DNA of 37,770 nucleotides from Leishmania donovani (taxonomy: Eukaryota > Euglenozoa > Kinetoplastea > Trypanosomatida > Trypanosomatidae): contig NC_018234.1 in NCBI RefSeq assembly GCF_000227135.1, positions 566,985 through 604,754 on the forward strand. The letters are read 5' to 3'. Below the pieces are notes generated by a model. It was not told the origin of the DNA, did no database searches, and saw nothing but the letters and a program-made list of their open reading frames with translations. Both the position numbers and the translations under genes were made by a program. Shown here piece after piece: positions 27,301 through 36,963 of this stretch. Every line of letters starts with the position of its first letter. The stretch's first letter is position 1.

Positions 27301-29019
27301 GGTGAGGGCAACTCCGTCGGGACAATGGGCACGAGGGGGCTGCCAGGCTCCACTGCCTCAGGCGCAATCGGCTACGTTCCGTCGAACGTGGTACTGCGTA
27401 TCAAGCCGAAGGGTGCTGCTTTATCCGAGGCCTTCGAGATTGACAGGAGCGGCGAGGGGTGCGTCATTCAGTGCGACCATGCCCCCGAGGCGAGCGCATT
27501 CTCCGCGTTGTACTTCCTTCTGCGCACCGTCTCAGCCAGCCCTGCCCACCGTCTCGCGGAGCTGCTGCCCGCGGTGGTGTTTCGCAACCGCCACGCCCGC
27601 TACACGCTGCTCGTCAAGCACGTCGTCCGCGAAGCGGGTGCCGTCAAACCACTAGAGGAGACCGTGTTCGAGGTGCCACCACACAGTGACTGCTGTTACT
27701 ACACCCTGTCCAAGTACGGCTACACAAACGACCTTCTCTTTGCGTGGTGCAGTGGCAGCGGCGGCTGCGCCGCCGCTTCGAGCAGGTTCTCCTCCGTCGT
27801 CGAGACAGACCTGGCTCCTGGCACGACATGGAGCGGGTTCGTGTGCGTCGGCGCCACCCATCATCAGATTGACATCGCGAAGGGAAGCCTCTATGAGACG
27901 GCGTACGTGACGGTCGGCCCGGCTGTGCTGCCGAGGGTGAAGCTGGTGAACTTCACGAGCATCAGCTTCCGTGACGTGGGCTGCTACCAAGTCGCTTTCC
28001 CTCGACCCTCCAAGAACAACAAGTACCTGCTCCTCACGAGCACCGACGGCGCTGTGTACACGGTGGATCTGCTGCAAGAAGAGCCGTTGGAGCTCGACGC
28101 GGGGGTAACGGTGCAGACAATTCGTGGTGAGGGTGACCGGTGCTGCGTGGTGTTGTCAAGCAGGTGGGTATTCACGACCAAAGGCAAGACGTGGGCGGAG
28201 GAGGTTCAGATTTCAGTCAATGTGCAGACGAACGGCGTGTCGTTGCGTCTGCGTGACGCGAACACCGATCCGCTGCATCTCTGCTGGCGGTCACTGGCGG
28301 CGAACGTCATGTGGACTCAGATGATCTCCGTGCAGTGCAGCGTGACTGGCATCTGTCTCGAGAGCCACTACGAGGGCCGCAAGCAGCAGGTAGCTGAGCC
28401 GTTCGACGCTGATGTAAGCCTTCGTGAGATGCGTCGCACGAGCCGGGACGTCTATCTCAAGGGCTTCTATCTTGGCCTGCAGCAGCTCACTATCACTGTC
28501 TCCGAAGTTCTGCTGTATCAGCTACAGATGGTCGCATCGCGCTGCCGCGTAGACATGGTGTTTGACCCACTGGCATGGGTGCAGGAGCCTACCGCGGTGG
28601 CGTTGCTGCGGAGTGTGCCCGTCACCCTGCCGCAGCACCTGCACATTGGCAGCGCTAGCATCGCAGAAACGCCGCTGGAGCTGAGCTGGGACCGCAGCAC
28701 GCTCCCGCCGCATGACTTTCTGCTCGGCGACTCAGCTATCTCAAAGCTGATTCCGTCCCTCCATCATGCCATGCTCGTCTTGCCAAAATTACAGCTCCGA
28801 AATGTGTCGCGTGTGTCGCTGGCGCAGCTGATCGGCCGCGTCCGGCAAATTCTCATCATGGAGGTGGTGAAGCAGATACCGAAGATGGTCACCACGGTAG
28901 GGTTCTTCAAGAAGAACTCGTCCCTTCTCGAGAAGGTCACTTCCACCGTGTCGTCCTTTCTCTTCCGTACCTCGGACCAGACGGACACCACTGACGACGG
29001 CGGCTCGGCGCTGATATGA
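21391..29019 (+). CDS. VPS13: VPS13-family bridge-like lipid transfer protein
   Basis: 2542 residues; the ATG at 21391 follows AG 21384-21385. VPS13 proteins move phospholipids in bulk along a hydrophobic groove at membrane contacts. Evidence: a chorein-like N-terminus (about 1-75); an acidic Ser/Cys-rich insert (about 130-185); and at about 352-437 the VPS13 pattern of W355-P-Y, an Arg/Tyr-rich helix and LRYEDVILYFRRL. The strongest evidence is a six-repeat VAB domain in which each repeat has the invariant Asn: N1612, N1728, N1845, N1960, N2066 and N2187. The C-terminus (about 2435-2525) has a helical ATG2-C-like segment, and no PH-like domain is evident afterwards. Unusual: residues about 1211-1340 look like a beta-helix insert. 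At 2542 residues it is shorter than yeast or human VPS13, which exceed 3000. Confidence 0.9.
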   Translation: MQQMVVTYVLSGLANIADVNPRDVHTSLFNGNVRVNNLSLRPETMNKILPLPIEEGTVPEMELQVPNPSTANAMEVKVHRGRLLLPLDLSSPPLDRTPEQILRGVTDHSILGSAAAVSADTSSEPVSPASEPEPASYDYSCANSDMDEEDFASCASDGDLSDCDSTCCGSGFGSPTSADETQAAEVAKQDAGWLDYLRSRAARSVEWIWRRQLRITFTDLTLTLPCDARKKIHFEISVDSFVVTIEPAQTSGREQMKIVSMEIGGVSVFASADDVRSRVIVVEALSIKITTVYETGTERVLRKNVALSFNGTSTLTADEVTLLALLKCHLSRQMRLSVPAYCLPYSSLRARGSLWPYVKCCVVQGLRDYRQRYNFNASHLRFYAHARERYMQLLNECHRNQSVEDRRQALADAEQDLRYEDVILYFRRLVQAKYAANAAAPVAEEVPELESAVVSSTHFEWKLVKVVLPARNTVFARNTALVFRNGETVFTIASVSLDADGAVQTMIASTTSTVAPWELRNSALNEETALIYLHTKEDYVSSETKVILQQIALKGSMEGVLCCLMPIAEALQQIGEQEKCGATTQVVLPGPLSIPPAARVVRPSTTIVAVHSVSVQLDDFCFLLDRLSATSAKAPGTPGKLGCTLRQSYLRHKTTYVLAPLEVRMTARGGVVVSRVALEVPRETWTVWRRDADSLRLLFQKLPRLANAGVAHATAAPAPSSPNTNLDALKAMTKVLQWPPVSSCPPFEVEEVAVNFSPLDCTIALHQVAAQTVSPSPSRSYGTHFTLRHASVECHYTGRLGLYIELKDGMRVGMSTEPAAALAMSIPSIRITGRRDKEAAEVSLLEIRRFEAVVHNTVQYASMSGVSLAGSVQLADVDLIYKTDPSVVPLADRPCLTSYVQVAVEVNAIDLGQLCAVPSHAVACVLGEIYRFACAEIVSEEYYRTFFSCFSDVALQVVMRECVVRCGAAGGHPTPGRELLLSMSNTASEGRVAALDVYQPHLFATPDSFPILILNDVGRLSMDVDVSQLTVLLSAPVATSPSSVAVIVSVMHWRMPLEKMPFWCAEAQEIPSVPQQITLEAVRVIARLDHTDADLQPALEASLSGLTAETVSGTGAAAADLPGLPISRDLQLSPSESDRGSCASSTEEQWETTQVSLRRWSVDVDLSAPVSDFGKLQHMLSAVASAQQCLARRVVLRESVAATNFDLDDCGDVFLDAPTQILVVESCLFRASSSDRHVVVCPGTSAVFRRCVFPNRGGGDLIRVSSRSALFLCEDCCVEGEAAPMAMASAAPATAPTVPSPRSSAADAGVRPRRRTHVTVEEGCVAIGLDASSRVVLTQRALALTHKQKTRRSFFKLRNGEVRIEYADAEQRVPVLTKTSLEGDFAVYLPNRSCSASCSVTCGEVTIPLLFSKMHAAQERLELLTSFSRAEAADASGRTAASADDLSAATYVVPPPPSASPEKQQRFPYDSWKLLLSLSLIPLTVRLLGGMTVARVTFSNAFVWSKREPFAEAQLEARIAVHDMALWEWPQQSFQSVVTSPVFVGVQGRMPTPLSASVTASVSPVQAAVSTDQVKLMLHALSSNAAAAVSARPATAPAQTESISPQGLCWYNYTGVALQARGGHGAIVRVPARPRAAGDAPSQVSEATNAVSPLIVTEIDGTAVDYVERDVVEKERSGTGSAPGYLTPLFVSRKTVVLADKRRFHVTSTLKRDLVHAISVRTLVQIENETPLPLVLTAGGQSACIVEPFTLSCVPEAMMHRTDISVAVTLTKAGAATLREPLLPKSIPAMDFYQCCHQQGRPPADMAREFVSQLDGSSTFMVTMFELQGPVLLLRFRGARPHVVNDTVYPLRVTAVNTLGEMLASEYVLAGERAYFLNLPPTGAVHGDVHLCVDDDEYEAHVEEALFDRETARMNSSVLMTHQAHPRRYFFHFSLSVESRGPAGEYGVAVTAGCHCLVKNCTTMDLFFFTGEGNSVGTMGTRGLPGSTASGAIGYVPSNVVLRIKPKGAALSEAFEIDRSGEGCVIQCDHAPEASAFSALYFLLRTVSASPAHRLAELLPAVVFRNRHARYTLLVKHVVREAGAVKPLEETVFEVPPHSDCCYYTLSKYGYTNDLLFAWCSGSGGCAAASSRFSSVVETDLAPGTTWSGFVCVGATHHQIDIAKGSLYETAYVTVGPAVLPRVKLVNFTSISFRDVGCYQVAFPRPSKNNKYLLLTSTDGAVYTVDLLQEEPLELDAGVTVQTIRGEGDRCCVVLSSRWVFTTKGKTWAEEVQISVNVQTNGVSLRLRDANTDPLHLCWRSLAANVMWTQMISVQCSVTGICLESHYEGRKQQVAEPFDADVSLREMRRTSRDVYLKGFYLGLQQLTITVSEVLLYQLQMVASRCRVDMVFDPLAWVQEPTAVALLRSVPVTLPQHLHIGSASIAETPLELSWDRSTLPPHDFLLGDSAISKLIPSLHHAMLVLPKLQLRNVSRVSLAQLIGRVRQILIMEVVKQIPKMVTTVGFFKKNSSLLEKVTSTVSSFLFRTSDQTDTTDDGGSALI

Positions 29020-29808
29020 CGAGAGGCACAGCCGGCAGTGCTTGCTCTTGGACTGAGAGCAAGCGAACCAAATTGTGTGTGTGTGTGCATGTGTGCGCGT
29101 TTGATGCGCTCCTCAAACCAGTCCACAGGTGCTCTCTTCCCTGCATGTGCGGAAGCTCACACGTGCAACGGCAGCACTCTCTTACAAGGCGCCACGTCGG
29201 CTCACATGTCTCCCACTGTCTCTCCTCCTCGTTTGTGGTCGCGGTGCGCATCTGACGACACTGCTGCCGTCGTCTCTCCGGCGCCTTTTCTGCCTTTCGC
29301 TTGCTGCCGGACGGGGTGCACTACCGGGCGGCAGCACACAGTGACTTTGCCCTAGCAGAGTACGGCTGAATGCAAGCTCCGCGCGTCCTAATCTTCACGC
29401 ACCCCATCTCCTCTTCCCCTTGTGCGTTCTGCCATGTTGCCGTGCTTCCTTCCCTTGAACACCACCGCGCCAAACAAACAACAACAAAATCGCCTTCCTC
29501 CGGCGTGCTCGCGCACTCTCTCGCTCGGGTGCCTTCGACGCACACACACCTATATATATATATATATACCTGCACAGTAAGTTGCCAAACGTTCTTCAAT
29601 CCACTTGAGAGTCCTCCGTCCGTTTCTCTGTTCACACACGCACTTGGTCTCGACTGTGTACGCACGCTGCCCTCTAAGCGTTCCGGGATTCCCTTGCACT
29701 CTCCCCTTTTCTTCGGGCTTGGTTCTTCTCTGCCGTGATAGTGCTCTGTGACGAGTAAGTGTGCGCCTGCTTTTCGGTGCCTTCGCGCATTGTATCTGCA
29801 CAGAGATC
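29020..29808 (+). promoter_or_regulatory. Intergenic spacer with splice acceptor for the transporter
   Basis: No gene is seen. Contains a CA/TA microsatellite (29541-29568). A pyrimidine-rich tract (about 29698-29733) is followed by AG at 29740-29741; further AGs at 29757-29758 and 29801-29804 are alternatives before the ATG at 29809. Confidence 0.45.
29541..29568. repeat. CA/TA microsatellite
   Basis: CA repeats followed by about 16 bases of alternating TA. Confidence 0.9.
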
Positions 29809-31284
29809 ATGTCTCGACTTCCCGGAGAACCACTGTCGGAGGCGGCGCAGCGTGAGCTGACGGCGCCAGACCGCCACCCGGAGGATGGGGTGGTGAATAC
29901 GAAAACCAAATCGCAACCGTCGGGTATTACAGACCGTCAAGATGACAATCCCGAGTTGACAAAGAAGCCGCACGCAGAGGCGGACGACACCAACACAGGA
30001 GAGGCGATGGACGATGACGATGCCGAGGCGGTTGCTGACAAGAAGCACTACTCGAAGTTTCGCCTGTGGTTTCAGAAGGTCGTGCCGCCGGGCGGTGTCA
30101 TCGCGAGCTCCTTCACCCTGGGCAGCTCCACTCTTGGCGCCGGTATCCTTGGTCTGCCGGCCGCGTTCAACAGCATGGGCTTTGTGACTGCGCTGCTTGT
30201 GCTCATATTGGTGACAGTGCTCACGATCTTCTCTTTGTGGCTGCTGGCGCGGTGCTCCGACGCATCGAAGGTTCGGACGTACGAGGATGTGGCTCGTGTG
30301 CTGCTCGGCCGTGGCGCCGACTACGCGGCCGCTGTTTTCATGCTCGGTTTCTGTCTCGGCGGCGCCGTCAGCTACATCATTTCCATCGGTGACCTGCTCA
30401 CTCCTATCTTTGACGACCCTAGTGTGCCAGAGCTCCTGCGGACGAAGATCGGCAACAGCATCATCACGTCCGCAGTGTGGCTCGTTGTCATCCTACCCTT
30501 GTGCCTGCCCAAGAATATTGACTCCCTCCGGCACACGTCCATCATAAGCGTCACCATGGTCGTGTTCTTTGTCATCTGCATCATGCAAGACAGCTGCGAG
30601 TTCATGGCGAAGAACGGGTGGCGCAAGGATATCAAGTTCTTCAACACTGGCAATGGCGCCATTCAGGGCCTGGGCACTGTCATCTTCGCCTGCCTCGTCC
30701 AGATCAACGCGCAGGAAGTCTACTATGAGATGGCGAATCCGACGCCGCGAAACATGGTGCGTAACAGCACAATTGCTATGAGCGGCTGCGGTCTCTTGTA
30801 CGTTCTCGCTGGCGTGTTCGGCTGCGCGCGTTTCGGCTCCACGGTGAAGTCATCCATCCTGCTCAAGTACCAGCCGCGTGAGGCGCCGCAGTTCTGGTTC
30901 GCCTATTTCGGCATCGTCGTAAAGATTTGCGTGGCCTTTGCGCTGCACCAGCTGCCGTTGCGCGACAGCGTCTACCACTTCTTCTCGTGGGACGTCTACC
31001 GCATGCCCTGGTGGAGGAACGCCCTCATTTGCGGCGGTATCGCGGCATTCGTGCTGGTCGTTGGCCTCCTAGTCCCGGACCTCAACATAGTCCTCGGCCT
31101 CGTCGGCTCCCTCTGCGGCGGCTTCATCGGCTTCATCTTCCCATCTCTCATGATCATGTACGCGGGTAAATGGAGCCTGAAGAATGTGGGGTTGCTAGAG
31201 TGGTCGCTGACCTATATCCTCCTCCTTGTTGGCGTCGTCGCCGTCGTCTTTGGCACCTGCGCTTCCATCTACTCGATCGTCTGA
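29809..31284 (+). CDS. Amino-acid transporter, AAAP family
   Basis: 491 residues from the ATG at 29809. A long hydrophilic, acidic N-terminal domain (1 to about 80) is predicted cytoplasmic, as in trypanosomatid amino-acid permeases. About 11 membrane segments follow. The first (about 97-119) has the family motif SSFTLGSSTLGAGILGLP, an unwound Gly-rich helix that contributes to the substrate site. A loop with KNGWRKD and later INAQEVYYEMANPTPRNM also fit the family. It is probably a plasma-membrane proton- or gradient-driven permease. Substrate cannot be read from sequence; my recollection that a lysine permease (AAP7) maps to this chromosome end is unverified. It is the last gene before the telomere, about 6.5 kb away. 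Confidence 0.93.
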   Translation: MSRLPGEPLSEAAQRELTAPDRHPEDGVVNTKTKSQPSGITDRQDDNPELTKKPHAEADDTNTGEAMDDDDAEAVADKKHYSKFRLWFQKVVPPGGVIASSFTLGSSTLGAGILGLPAAFNSMGFVTALLVLILVTVLTIFSLWLLARCSDASKVRTYEDVARVLLGRGADYAAAVFMLGFCLGGAVSYIISIGDLLTPIFDDPSVPELLRTKIGNSIITSAVWLVVILPLCLPKNIDSLRHTSIISVTMVVFFVICIMQDSCEFMAKNGWRKDIKFFNTGNGAIQGLGTVIFACLVQINAQEVYYEMANPTPRNMVRNSTIAMSGCGLLYVLAGVFGCARFGSTVKSSILLKYQPREAPQFWFAYFGIVVKICVAFALHQLPLRDSVYHFFSWDVYRMPWWRNALICGGIAAFVLVVGLLVPDLNIVLGLVGSLCGGFIGFIFPSLMIMYAGKWSLKNVGLLEWSLTYILLLVGVVAVVFGTCASIYSIV

Positions 31285-31576
31285 CTGTAAGGCTGAGGTG
31301 ATCATGACCCATTGGCGCTGCGGGAGGGGGAGGTGCCGGCTTGGGGCTAGCGCTGCAGCCACCATGTTCTTTGTGCGCGGTGTAGCGCAGAGTACTGTTA
31401 CTGGCGCACGCATTCGTGGAACGGCTTCTTCTATATACTTCACCAAGCACCTGTGGGCCTGTGTAGCCAGTGCTACTGGTTTGCGTATCTGTGCCCGCGC
31501 CTGTCGCGTTGGGGTGCGTTTGTGTCTGCGCTTGCGGGGCGCACAAGGAGGACGCGGAGGCCGTTGCCGCACTTCG

Positions 31577-31592
31577 CACACACACACACACA
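31577..31592. repeat. CA microsatellite
   Basis: Perfect CA dinucleotide run. Confidence 0.85.
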
Positions 31593-32751
31593 AGGACCGC
31601 GATGCATATGCATCCACGCCGGCGCACCCAGGTACCCGCACAGAAGGACAGAGAAACCTGCAGAAAGGCAAAAAAAACGGGGGAAACCAGGAAAACAAAA
31701 CAAGTGAAGCCCCTCCGTGTGGTCCGTCTGCCTGTTGCTGTCTGCTCCTCCCCGATCCCGTCTCTCTCTTTCTCTGCTGCCTTCCTCCCTCCCCCACTTG
31801 CGATTCTTTTTATCTTATTTGTTTGCGGCTGTCGTGTTTACGCTCTTTTCCTTGTTTGCCTTCGGCTACCTCGCTGCCCACCTCCCCTCCCCCTCCTCTT
31901 CTCGTGTGTGTGTGCTTTTCTTTTTGCCTTCCGTAAGTTTCCTTTTCTCCACGTCACACACTTTTGCGTGGCGGTGCGACTACGTGTGCGTTGGCTTGTG
32001 CTCGGCTGTCCTGCTTATGTGAGGGCATCGATGTCAGCACACACGCGTGTCTCTCTCTGTCTGTGCATTCTGGCATCCCTTTCCTGTTCCCGCGTTGTAG
32101 TTACCAGAGGAGGTGTGACACCCGCGATGGCACGTTGCCTCTGTGCTCCCTCCTCGCACCTCCACGTAGTGCTGCAAGCTTCTTTGCTCCACATACTGCT
32201 CCCCTTCCTTTCGCAGCAAAGGTGCATATTTCATATGTAGGGAGGCGTCACGTAGAGGAGCGCATGGTTCACAGCTGGGCGTCTTCTCTCTTCTTCTCTC
32301 CTCTTTTTTTTTCACTGTGTGCTAGGCCACTTTTCTAGCCTGTGGGTTGCCTTCTCCTGTGACGTTCGAGGATGTGCGCATCGGTGCGCTTCACGTGATG
32401 GTGTGCTTCACTTATCCTTTGGTTGGATCAGAGAAGATGGCGTCATTGTGCTTGCCTTCTCGCTCCGACTTAAGGCGTGATTCCGGACACCTCCGCCCTT
32501 CACAGCGTGAGCGCGCCGTGTTGTTCGTTTCGAGCTCTTACACAACGAAGGATTTGACTCCGAGAACTGCAGCAGGAAAGCAAACGGTGAGAGATGAAGC
32601 GCTCACGCATTGCCTCACCTGTATGTGTGTGCGTGTGTGTGGCATGTGCTCGTCTTTGGTTGTGCATCAATACCCTCCTGCTGAGTGGTTGTATGAACCC
32701 CCTCTCCTGCTCTGACCGTGTGCTCCTTCGACTTCTCTCTTCTCTAGACTA

Positions 32752-32762
32752 TTATATGCATG

Positions 32763-32796
<34 letters not shown>

Positions 32797-32797
32797 C
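32752..32797. repeat. TA/TG microsatellite
   Basis: An alternating purine-pyrimidine stretch: TA repeats run directly into TG repeats, about 45 bases in all. Confidence 0.9.
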
Positions 32798-34230
32798 GTT
32801 TGGATTCGCATGCCAAGCGGAGAAGCGCCTAAGCGGGGGCACTTCAAGGAATGGAGGCATGCGATGCGTTCCCAATTCCCGTATATGTGAGACTACCATC
32901 GCGAACACGCTTTCTCTGTCTGCGGCTTACAATCCATCCAGACGAGTCATGGGGGAGGGAGGGATCACTACCACGTGCTTCAACTGTTGCTGCTGCTAGC
33001 TAACATGCATGTACCAATGCTTTGCACGTAGCTTCGTATTGCAGCAACATTGAGCAGCATCTGCGTACCCCCTCTTTCCTACTCTCCCTCTTGCACATAT
33101 GTACAGAAGCGGACAAACCGGCACAGGCGCAGCACCGACACGTTTTTTTACTACTCCCTGGAAAACATATATGTAGAAAATGAAAAACAGAAAAAAAAAC
33201 GAAGTTTTGAGAAGTGCAACGAAGACAGAACCGCCGATAGAAGCGATATGCCGATGCGATAGGGGACACGCAAAGAGAGACCCTTCGAATGTAGGATGGC
33301 TTTGAAGAGGAAGCGCGGAATGCCCCCTACCTCCTTTTCCCCAACTCTATCGCGGTGCCACCGGGCTCGTCATTGCCTCCCCTCCACCGTACCCATAGGC
33401 CCAATGACGCGCTACTTTCCCTCCTCCCCCCCGCCTGGCTGACTTCTGGCCCATTATGCGCCGAGAGCAGGGAGAATGCGGGCTGTCGAGTTTGGTTGCT
33501 GCTGCTGTTGTCCATGCTCTTTTTTCCTTTTCTTCCGTATTCTTATACCCTCCTTCTCCCCTTCTTTTTCATGATTTTTTTTCTTGTTTGTGTGGCTTTC
33601 CAACAATTCGAGTTCTTTATGTTTCTTCCTCACCGTTTGTTCCGATGCTTCCATCATCGCGGGGGATCGTTTTCATGGCTCTGCCCGAGACACGCAGCCG
33701 ATTTTCTTTTTTTTTCTGGATTTCAGCAAAGTTGTTTCCCTCTTCTCTTTTCATAGTTCTCTCGCTTGGTTCTCTTTCAGCTGCTTGTCTCTCTTGTGTC
33801 TTTCTTCGTCTGTCATCAGGCGTGTACGATCAAACGCACACGCACACACACAGGCGAAAGCGCACAAATGTGGGCAAACAGCCGCCAGCATGTACTGGAA
33901 GATATAGAGCTGCTGCTGACATGGAGAAAGTGTGTGTGTGCGCGCGCTAATCCATGTGGACAGTTGTGTACGTATGTGTCACTTTCTGTGCAGGTATGTG
34001 CGTACGTGATGCCACCTTCTCATACAGCATGCTAGCCGTGCATCTTTTTTTCCATTTGCTTTGATACCGATATTCTTATATATGTATGTCTCCCAGAGCC
34101 GCGTCTCAGCGTACCTGCTTTTCGTGTTGTAAGGCAGCGTACAACAGTTCGAATGGCTTGTGTGAAAACGAAGTGAAAAAAAGAAGGAGACCAAACAGGA
34201 AAGAAACAACGCAAGAAAACGTCATCTATG

Positions 34231-34261
<31 letters not shown>

Positions 34262-34269
34262 AGAGAGCG
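34231..34269. repeat. CA then GA microsatellite
   Basis: (CA)14 at 34231-34258 followed by GA dinucleotides. Confidence 0.9.
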
Positions 34270-34399
34270 ATTCCTGCCTAGCGCCCCGAGCTCAACATGA
34301 TGTCTCTCAATGCCCCTGTGACCCTCCTAGCATGCCCTTCTCTCTTCACGCATCTTCCACGCTTTCTTGCTTCTTTTTTTTGATTTGTTGAGCAGGGGT

Positions 34400-36501
34400 C
34401 TTTTTTCCTGCTCTCTGTGCCTGAGGGGAGCGTGCTTGACTACATGCAGCGACAACTTCCGCTGCACCCACGCCCCATCTGGTGCACTCCACACTGACGC
34501 ACTCGTTTGGCATGTGCTGTATTGGACTGTCTGCCGTGGCGGCCCAAGCAGGATTGCAAACGCGCCATGGTGCACTAAGCCGCACTATTGCACGATGCAC
34601 GTCCTCGTGTCCCCATCCATGACATTGCCCCTCCGTTCTGGAATTGAGCACGTCTCGTTGCGGCAGCCATTCCAGTGGTCATCAACGACATCCAGCGCCT
34701 GCGTTGCCGGCATGCAACCGAAAACGTGATGAGACATGATCTCACAGTACCACGCCGTTCGCTGGACGTCAGAGGCTGCGACGCGTCAGCATTAATCGTG
34801 CAACTGTCAAAAGGGAGTCTCACCAGCGTGATTGCGGCAGCGGAATCGACTGCCGCGCGTGCCCACGCTCAGCTACTGGGCTCACAGGATACGTGTAGGA
34901 GCATAATCATCACCTTCGTTGGTGGAAAGAATGTTCAGCCGTTTGACGACACAACCAACAGCGTCCGAACTGTCCAGCCTCTCGAGTGTGCCAGCCGGTA
35001 GCTGCGACTGTGCGCTCTTCTCCTGACGCTCGGTGACACATCCGCTGTACGGCACGTACCTGCAGCTTCACGGGTGCTCCTTACTACGCCGTAGGAGGTG
35101 CATGTCGATAACGATGCTAGCACGGTTAAGTTGTCACAAGCGACAGTACCGCAGATTCGAGGTGCTTGTTGCTGGATGCTTCAGCGGCATATCTCAGAAT
35201 GGTGTCGCTCCGCCCAGGGGGGAACTGAGCGTACGGTGCGTTGTGTGCTCCTCCACATCCTCACGCAAGCTTGTGGACAGGTGGTTCTCGGCTTCCACAC
35301 GTCACTGTTGAGGGTTGGAGTAGGTGCCGGTGTGATATACGCACGCTCACTGCACCCAAGAGCCTCAGCAGCCCCGGCCTAACAGGCGGGGAGTGCACGA
35401 CCCTACTCGCCGTCGAGGTGTGTCCCCACATGTGCGTGTGGACCGCTCCTGCTGCGAGGCTCTGCGGAGTCGGCCGCCGCTGTAACGGGCGCCGTGACTT
35501 GCGGTCACGAACGCGCCTCAGAGTAGTCGGTGCAGCCACTTGCAACCCCGGCATGCGCCAGGCGCATTAGTCCCCATCAGTATCCGCAGTTGTCATCGGG
35601 TACGGTGTCTTGCACCACCGTCCGGCAGCTCACTTCTGGAAAGGGCTGTCGCGACGAACGGTCGACTACGAAGATCTACTGGACTTGATACATGCGTGCA
35701 ACTGCTAACGGCGCATTCGAGCTGGCGCCGTTCCCTTGAAGGCTTCGTGCGGTGAGCATGCGCCCTAACTCTCATGCCGTTTGTTGCTAGCAACAGCGAC
35801 GCTTGCAGCATCAACGACCCCGGCGCCTGCGTGAAGCTGGTTCTCGGTCAATGCTAGCGAGTGCAAAAGGCTGCCTCCTTCGCCACCGCCAGCAGGTACA
35901 GCGCAATTCGCAACTCGAGACGCTCGCTGCAGTAGCGCTTGCTTCGCGGCGTTCCTGTGCGTTGGCGGCTGAAACTGGTCGGCTCTCGCGAGTGTCTCGA
36001 ACGGAGTACCCCCGCCAAGTGGTCCGACAGCACCAAGACATGCAAGCACCACAGCCCTCCTGCCACCTTGTCTCTTGAATGGTTTTGTGTGCGCAGCTTC
36101 CCGCTTTGGATTGAAGGGTGCGAGACACGCGCGTTGTTCTACGACATTGACCTCCACGAACCACAAAGCACTGCCACGTTTTATTGGGTGCGGCGCTGCC
36201 CCGTTTGTAGGCAGACTTGGCGCCGACGTCCGTTCCTTGTGTGACACACCTGATTTGTGTGCTCGTATGCCCTCCCTCTGCCGCCCATCCACTTGGTCTA
36301 CCTCTGCACCACCTCTCCCGTGCTCCGGCCGAGCGTATATACACACTACATTAGAGACGCAACACCACTCCTTGGTTCACAGGCGAGATCTGCTCAATAA
36401 GCATCCCCAACACAGACACACACGTCCGTTCGGCGCTGTCCTTTGATCTCCTGCACATCATGCACACGCAACACAGCTGTTTCGGATCCGCTGCTTTCTC
36501 C
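34400..36501. other. Subtelomeric region of changed composition; possible decayed sequence
   Basis: About 2.1 kb with balanced base use and few homopolymer or dinucleotide tracts, unlike the spacers elsewhere. Open frames on both strands are short (up to 193 codons on the minus strand, 35765-36346) and unrecognised. It could be a heavily mutated retroelement (DIRE-like) or pseudogene, or merely unique subtelomeric DNA. No intact motif was found to decide. Confidence 0.4.
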
Positions 36502-36864
36502 CGCTTAGTTGCTGGCGAGCTGTGTATTTGGGGCGCAGCATGGACGCAGCGCTGAGAGAAATGGATGCGATGCGTGCTGCGTGACAGAGTGCTGCAGAGA
36601 AGGGAGTGCTCTGGGAATGGTATGCGTGCGCACTGGCCTCTTCAAAGCGTGATGCGGGGCCCGAATGGTCGCCCTCCAAGAGCAACGCGTTGGCGCTGCC
36701 ATGGTAGTGGTGGTTGCGCCTGCCAAAGTGGAGGCAGAGATGACTTAGCGCTTTTGCGCCGAGAAAGCGTGCGGAATGGACCTCTAGCGGGGTGGACTTC
36801 AGCGGGCAAAGGACAGCTGCAGGCTTTTCCCGATGTCTGTCCATTTCAGTGCCCTTCACGACCT
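36502..36864 (+). repeat. Subtelomeric repeat, unit 1 (truncated by gap)
   Basis: 363 bases matching 36964-37348, with a 22-base deletion near 36534-36536 and at least two substitutions (AGAGAA versus AGGGAA near 36560; CCCGATG versus CCTGATG near 36830). It runs into the gap at the same point where unit 2 continues with CCAGTACA. Confidence 0.85.
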
Positions 36865-36963
36865 NNNNNNNNNNNNNNNNNNNNNNNNNNNNNNNNNNNN
36901 NNNNNNNNNNNNNNNNNNNNNNNNNNNNNNNNNNNNNNNNNNNNNNNNNNNNNNNNNNNNNNN
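36865..36963. other. Assembly gap 5 (99 N)
   Basis: N run between two non-identical copies of the subtelomeric repeat. It may hide further repeat units. Confidence 0.95.

Larger units (their letters stand above)
31285..34399. other. Subtelomeric gene-free region, CT-rich part
   Basis: 3.1 kb, beginning with the transporter's 3' UTR. Pyrimidine-rich tracts (31730-31960, 33500-33800), CA and TA/TG repeats and T runs dominate. Every open frame here is low-complexity. No RNA gene is recognised. Confidence 0.7.

Noticed and set aside
34921..35001. FDD triplet in a plus-strand frame as a reverse-transcriptase active site
   Set aside because: The surrounding residues do not match the ingi/L1Tc catalytic block and the frame stops shortly after, so three residues are not evidence.
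35765..36346. 193-codon minus-strand subtelomeric ORF
   Set aside because: It opposes the direction of the whole array, has no recognisable domain, and an overlapping frame of similar length exists in the same place.
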